A stretch of DNA of 64,000 nt from an uncultured Bacilli bacterium (lineage in GTDB: Bacteria > Bacillota_I > Bacilli_A > RF39 > UBA660), in contig CAKPJN010000001.1 of NCBI GenBank assembly GCA_934162665.1, positions 1 to 64,000 on the forward strand. Direction: 5' to 3'. Shown here one piece after another: positions 60,673 to 64,000 of this stretch. Positions within the stretch are counted from its first letter, which is position 1, and every line of letters begins with the position of its first letter. Made by a program: the position numbers and the translations under genes. The notes under the pieces were generated by a model. That model searched no databases and had not been told where the DNA came from. It saw only the letters and a list, made by a program, of their open reading frames with translations.

Positions 60673-61270
60673 TTTTATTCTCCTCAATACTTTTGATTTT
60701 AAAATATATATCATACCAACTATATGCTCTTGTTAAATTGGCAAATTCAATGTTTCTATTATATGGATAGTCAAATATAATTACATTAACATTACCAACT
60801 AGTTTTCTCAAATTAATAGGATCATCTTCAATCATAATATCTATATTATTATTTTTACAATATTTTCCTTTGTTTTTAACATCAAATACAATTTCATCAT
60901 AATATATTTTATTTTCTTTCAACCATTTTTTTGTAATTTCTTCTATGTCTTCTTTTAAAAAATCAGGAAACCATTCATCATTATTTTTCCTTGCTGTTAT
61001 TATATAAATTAAATTTCCTTCCTTTTTCAATTTGCTAATAACTTCTGAACAATATTTTTTTGCTGGTAAATTAACCACTAATTCTTCTCTATATTTATTC
61101 CAAAATTGATGGGCAATATCATTTCCCCATAAAAACATATCTGTTGTATCTATAACATTAATATTTTCTAATTTAAATTTTCCTAATTCGTTACAAAATT
61201 TTGTACCGTAATCAATACAAAAATTATATTGTGAATTCAAAACACCATCAATGTCTATTCCTATTCTCAT
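60653..61270 (-). CDS. HAD-superfamily hydrolase, 5'-nucleotidase-like
   Basis: 205 residues. HAD motif I GIDIDGVLNS (DxDG), motif II YIITAR, motif III/IV KNKGKYCKNN and MIEDDP. The arrangement resembles 5'(3')-deoxyribonucleotidase (NT5C) or YqfW-like proteins. RBS GGAGGTGCC. First gene of a two-gene operon with the C26 amidotransferase, so the pair may process one gamma-glutamyl-nucleotide or phosphorylated substrate. Confidence 0.78.
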   Translation of the reverse strand: MRIGIDIDGVLNSQYNFCIDYGTKFCNELGKFKLENINVIDTTDMFLWGNDIAHQFWNKYREELVVNLPAKKYCSEVISKLKKEGNLIYIITARKNNDEWFPDFLKEDIEEITKKWLKENKIYYDEIVFDVKNKGKYCKNNNIDIMIEDDPINLRKLVGNVNVIIFDYPYNRNIEFANLTRAYSWYDIYFKIKSIEENKNDISNN

Positions 61271-61337
61271 ATGGCACCTCCAAGAATTTTAATTACAAAC
61301 ATTATACTATAAAGCTAATAAAATTGATATACTTCCA

Positions 61338-61366
61338 TTGAAAATTTAAAAAACTTTATGTATAAT
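61338..61366 (+). promoter_or_regulatory. Sigma-A promoter of candidate small RNA D
   Basis: TTGAAA (61338-61343), exactly 17 bases, TATAAT (61361-61366), with no gene between it and the terminator at 61428-61459. Confidence 0.7.
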
Positions 61367-61372
61367 ATTTTT

Positions 61373-61459
61373 TAGAAAGAGAACAAAGTTCGTAACTTGT
61401 ATGTGATTCGCTCCAAATGAATTTAATTTACATGCCTATATGGTTATGTAAGTTTTTTT
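61373..61459 (+). ncRNA. Candidate small RNA D
   Basis: Within the 341-base gap 61271-61611 a perfect promoter leads to AAGTT (61386-61390)/AACTT (61394-61398), the linker GATTCGCTCCA (ending 61415), and a terminator TTACAT (61428-61433)/ATGTAA (61446-61451) with seven T. About 87 nt. The layout (short hairpin, GCnCCA linker, terminator) resembles elements at 4568 and 6042, although overall sequence identity is low. No ribosome site or reading frame of note. Function unknown. Confidence 0.5.
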
Positions 61460-61611
61460 GTTTAGTGCGTGTGAAAAGTGATTAGACTTTGATATGTTTT
61501 TTATATATAGGTTTTGTTTAAAATTCAACTAAATTATAGAAATAAAAATAGATATATGATATTATTTACAATAGGAAAAGGATTTATAATTGGTGATTGG
61601 AGGTAAAGTTT

Positions 61612-62160
61612 ATGCTAATTTATGTTGTTATTTCAATTATAGTAGTGATTAGTATTTATGTGTTTGTTTTATATAATACTTTTATTAAATTAAATAATAA
61701 AGTGAAAGAAGCATTTTCTACTATGGATGTTTATTTAAAGAAAAGGTGGGATTTAATTCCTAGTATAGTGGAAACTGTTAAAGGTTATGCTAAACATGAA
61801 AATGAAACTTTAAAAGAAATTGTAAAATTGAGAAATAATATTTATGATAATATGTCATATGAAGATAAAATAGAGACAAATGAAAAGGTATCTAAGAGTA
61901 TTAGTAAAATCATGATATTAGCTGAGAATTATCCTAATTTAAAAGCTAATGAAAATTTTAAAGATTTAAGTAATCAGCTTATAAAGATTGAAGATGATAT
62001 TGCTAATTCAAGAAAATATTATAATGGCGTTATTAGAATATTTAATAACAAAGTCGAGATGTTTCCAAATAATATTTTTGCAAAATTATTTGGTTATAAG
62101 TCTAAAGCAATGTTTGAAGCAAATGCAACCGAAAGAGAAAATGTTAAAGTAGAATTATAA
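61612..62160 (+). CDS. LemA-family protein
   Basis: 182 residues. N-terminal membrane helix (LIYVVISIIVVISIYVFVLY), then the LemA helical bundle: NKVKEAFSTMDVYLKKRWDL, PSIVETVKGYAKHENE, ENFKDLSNQLIKIEDDIANS and ARKYYNGV-like RKYYNGVIRIFN. LemA proteins have an outside C-terminus. The precise role is not known. The start ATG 61612 lies behind GGAGGT; the TTG at 61597 overlaps this site. Followed by a DUF2207 gene, a very common pair. Confidence 0.88.
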   Translation: MLIYVVISIIVVISIYVFVLYNTFIKLNNKVKEAFSTMDVYLKKRWDLIPSIVETVKGYAKHENETLKEIVKLRNNIYDNMSYEDKIETNEKVSKSISKIMILAENYPNLKANENFKDLSNQLIKIEDDIANSRKYYNGVIRIFNNKVEMFPNNIFAKLFGYKSKAMFEANATERENVKVEL

Positions 62161-62177
62161 TTATGGGGGATAAAAGA

Positions 62178-64000
62178 ATGAAAAAGTTTATTAAGAGATT
62201 TTTCTTGTTTGCTGTAATTATATTGACAATTGTGTTTTTACTACCTACAAATACATTTGCTCTTTCAAAACAAACAAGTTATATTGATATAAATAGAAAT
62301 CAAGATTTAGAAATTGGAAGCTTATCAATATCAAACCTAATATTTAAAGACTATTCTTCTACTTCAACAAAGGCGTTTGGGTTATATGGGAGTATAACTA
62401 ATAGTTCAGAAAGTACTACTGTTTATACATCAACTATATATTATTATGATAAAAATTATAATTTAGTAGCTCAAATTATTAATACTCAAACAGCTATACC
62501 AGGTGTAAGTAATTTTAATTTAATGTCGAATTTAAGTGTCTTGGGTAGTTACAATGTTGATGATATATATTATTATCGTTTATCGATTGATATAAATGAT
62601 AATGATATATATTCTGCTAATGAGAGTACTATACCAAGTAAAAGTAATGAATATAGTTCATATGATTATGTAATAGATAAATATGATATTAATATTATTG
62701 TTAATGAAAATAATACTTTTGATATAACTGAAACAATTACTGCTTATTTTAATGTTGCGAAGCATGGTATATATAGAACAATACCATTAAAAAATAGAAT
62801 TACTAGATTAGATGGGACAACATCTACTAATCGTACACAAGTATCTAATTTAAGTGTTGATAATGAATATTCTACATCAAGAGAAAACGGTAATTATAAA
62901 ATTCAAATAGGATCTGCAAATCATACTGTAACAGGAGAACAAACTTATGTAATTAAATATACTTATAATTTAGGCAAAGATCCAGTTAAAAATTATGATG
63001 AATTATATTATAATTTAATTGGAACTGAATGGGATACAGTAATTGGAGGTATAACTTTTACAATTACTATGCCTAAAGATTTTGATTCGAGCAAGCTTGG
63101 ATTTTCATCAGGAATAAGTGGTTCAACTAACAATAGTAACGTGAAATATATAGTTAATGATAATACTATAAAAGGTAGTTATAATGGTATTCTTGGTATT
63201 GGTAAGGCTTTAACTGTTAGGTGTGAATTAGATGAAGGATATTTTGTGGATGCTGGACTTTCAGTTAATAGTATTGATTGCTTGTTGTTCTTAATTCCTA
63301 TTTTATTTTTAGTGATTGCGATATTACTATGGTATAAATTTGGACGTGATGATCAAGTAATAGAAACTGTTGAATTTTATCCACCAACTGGATTTAATAG
63401 TTTAGAAGTTGGATATTTATATAAAGGTAAAGCAGATAATCAAGATGTTACATCATTACTCATCTATCTTGCGAATGGGGGTTATATAAAAATTGATGAG
63501 ACAGAGGAAAAATCTTTATTTTCAAAATCAAAAGGATTTAAGATTACAAAATTAAAAGAATATGATGGTAATAATGTCAATGAACAATTATTTTTAAAAG
63601 GATTATTTACTAAAGAACCAACATTTACATCATTATTTAAAAAAGAACAAGATACTTCAAATGATAATATAAATGAAGTGACTTCAATCGATTTATATGA
63701 TAATTTTTATCTAACAATGAATAGAATTCTATCGAACATTAACAATAACGATAATCATAATAAAATTTTTGAAAAGAAAGCATCTAGTAAAAAAATATTT
63801 ATAATATTGATGATTATAGCAACGTATTGTTTAATAACTATACTACCTATTTTTACATATGGAGAGCCAGCAACTTTATTATTTGCATTATTATTCCCGG
63901 GTATTGGCTTTACTGTTATGTTTAGTATGTTATTTGGTGGTACACAAACTATTTATGTAAATGGTAGAGCGACAAATTCATCAATCGGTACAAAATTATT
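62178..64000 (+). CDS. DUF2207 membrane protein (3' end outside window)
   Basis: The frame is open for 607 codons to the end of the window. A signal peptide (KRFFLFAVIILTIVFLLPTN then FALS) is followed by a beta-rich extracytoplasmic domain, the DUF2207 core with NIIVNENNTFDITETIT and GIYRTIPLKNR, a membrane helix near residue 380 (LLFLIPILFLVIAILLWYKFG), then a cytosolic part with EFYPPTGFNSLEVGYLYKGK and a second membrane pair close to the end. DUF2207 proteins are common partners of LemA and probably act at the cell surface. RBS GGGGGAT. This gene is partial. Confidence 0.85.
   Translation, partial: MKKFIKRFFLFAVIILTIVFLLPTNTFALSKQTSYIDINRNQDLEIGSLSISNLIFKDYSSTSTKAFGLYGSITNSSESTTVYTSTIYYYDKNYNLVAQIINTQTAIPGVSNFNLMSNLSVLGSYNVDDIYYYRLSIDINDNDIYSANESTIPSKSNEYSSYDYVIDKYDINIIVNENNTFDITETITAYFNVAKHGIYRTIPLKNRITRLDGTTSTNRTQVSNLSVDNEYSTSRENGNYKIQIGSANHTVTGEQTYVIKYTYNLGKDPVKNYDELYYNLIGTEWDTVIGGITFTITMPKDFDSSKLGFSSGISGSTNNSNVKYIVNDNTIKGSYNGILGIGKALTVRCELDEGYFVDAGLSVNSIDCLLFLIPILFLVIAILLWYKFGRDDQVIETVEFYPPTGFNSLEVGYLYKGKADNQDVTSLLIYLANGGYIKIDETEEKSLFSKSKGFKITKLKEYDGNNVNEQLFLKGLFTKEPTFTSLFKKEQDTSNDNINEVTSIDLYDNFYLTMNRILSNINNNDNHNKIFEKKASSKKIFIILMIIATYCLITILPIFTYGEPATLLFALLFPGIGFTVMFSMLFGGTQTIYVNGRATNSSIGTKL

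Overview
This 64 kb window is AT-rich DNA from a low-G+C Gram-positive bacterium, most likely an uncultivated gut-type member of the Bacilli. The evidence is a Gram-positive PolC, DnaI, the truB-rpsO-pnp-ylxY gene order, a T-box ahead of thrS, WXG100 proteins, and genes for both elongation (RodA) and division (FtsW). TGA is used as a stop and TGG as Trp, so the code is standard. Two CotZ-type coat proteins, a YjcZ-type small protein, a KinB-like histidine kinase and three sigma-K-like promoters argue that the organism forms endospores. I cannot name the genus.

Layout. 1-4.5 kb is part of a mobile element: the C-terminal part of a large serine recombinase (cut by the window start), an oriT-like inverted-repeat region, a MobV relaxase and an unknown cargo protein. 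4.5-6.7 kb is accessory DNA: an AAA/DUF4143 ATPase flanked by two similar small-RNA candidates, plus a remnant reading frame. 6.8-10.2 kb holds a glycosyltransferase, rodA and the coat genes. 10.4-13.8 kb is a type VII secretion-related group (two WXG100 proteins, a 767-residue repeat protein, DUF4176) without a visible secretion ATPase. 13.9-20.1 kb has a cysteine-less EIIB-like protein, a sporulation-type kinase, a coat-like protein, an M29 aminopeptidase, an unlisted Fst-like type I toxin-antitoxin locus, rluB and ferredoxin. 20.1-36.5 kb is mostly housekeeping: polC, a cluster of three decayed genes, a VanY-TruB fusion, rpsO, pnp, a ylxY-like gene, smc and a Nudix gene. 36.5-52.8 kb carries def, yjcZ, ftsW, comEA-comEC, a truncated DUF1016 gene, dnaI followed by an RNase II-like protein lacking catalytic aspartates, an M23 peptidase, T-box-thrS, and a membrane-anchored murF with ddl. 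52.8-59.9 kb has seven tRNA genes, an orphan Imm5-like gene and an acyl-CoA dehydratase activase cluster. 60-64 kb has a C26 amidotransferase/HAD pair, a promoter-to-terminator small-RNA candidate, lemA and the start of a DUF2207 gene.

How the parts fit. Wall synthesis (rodA, ftsW, murF, ddl, M23, VanY domain), sporulation (kinase, sigma-K promoters, coat genes), replication and segregation (polC, dnaI, smc) and RNA metabolism (truB, rpsO, pnp, rluB, thrS) make up the core. The most unusual items are the VanY-TruB fusion, the convergent type I toxin-antitoxin locus with repeats shared between the two RNAs, the inactive-looking RNB protein after dnaI, the paired sRNA-like elements, and several genes whose start or early codons look damaged or non-canonical (ATA, ATT, TTA, Gln-to-stop). 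No computation or database search was run. All assignments come from reading motifs, translated frames and signals by eye.
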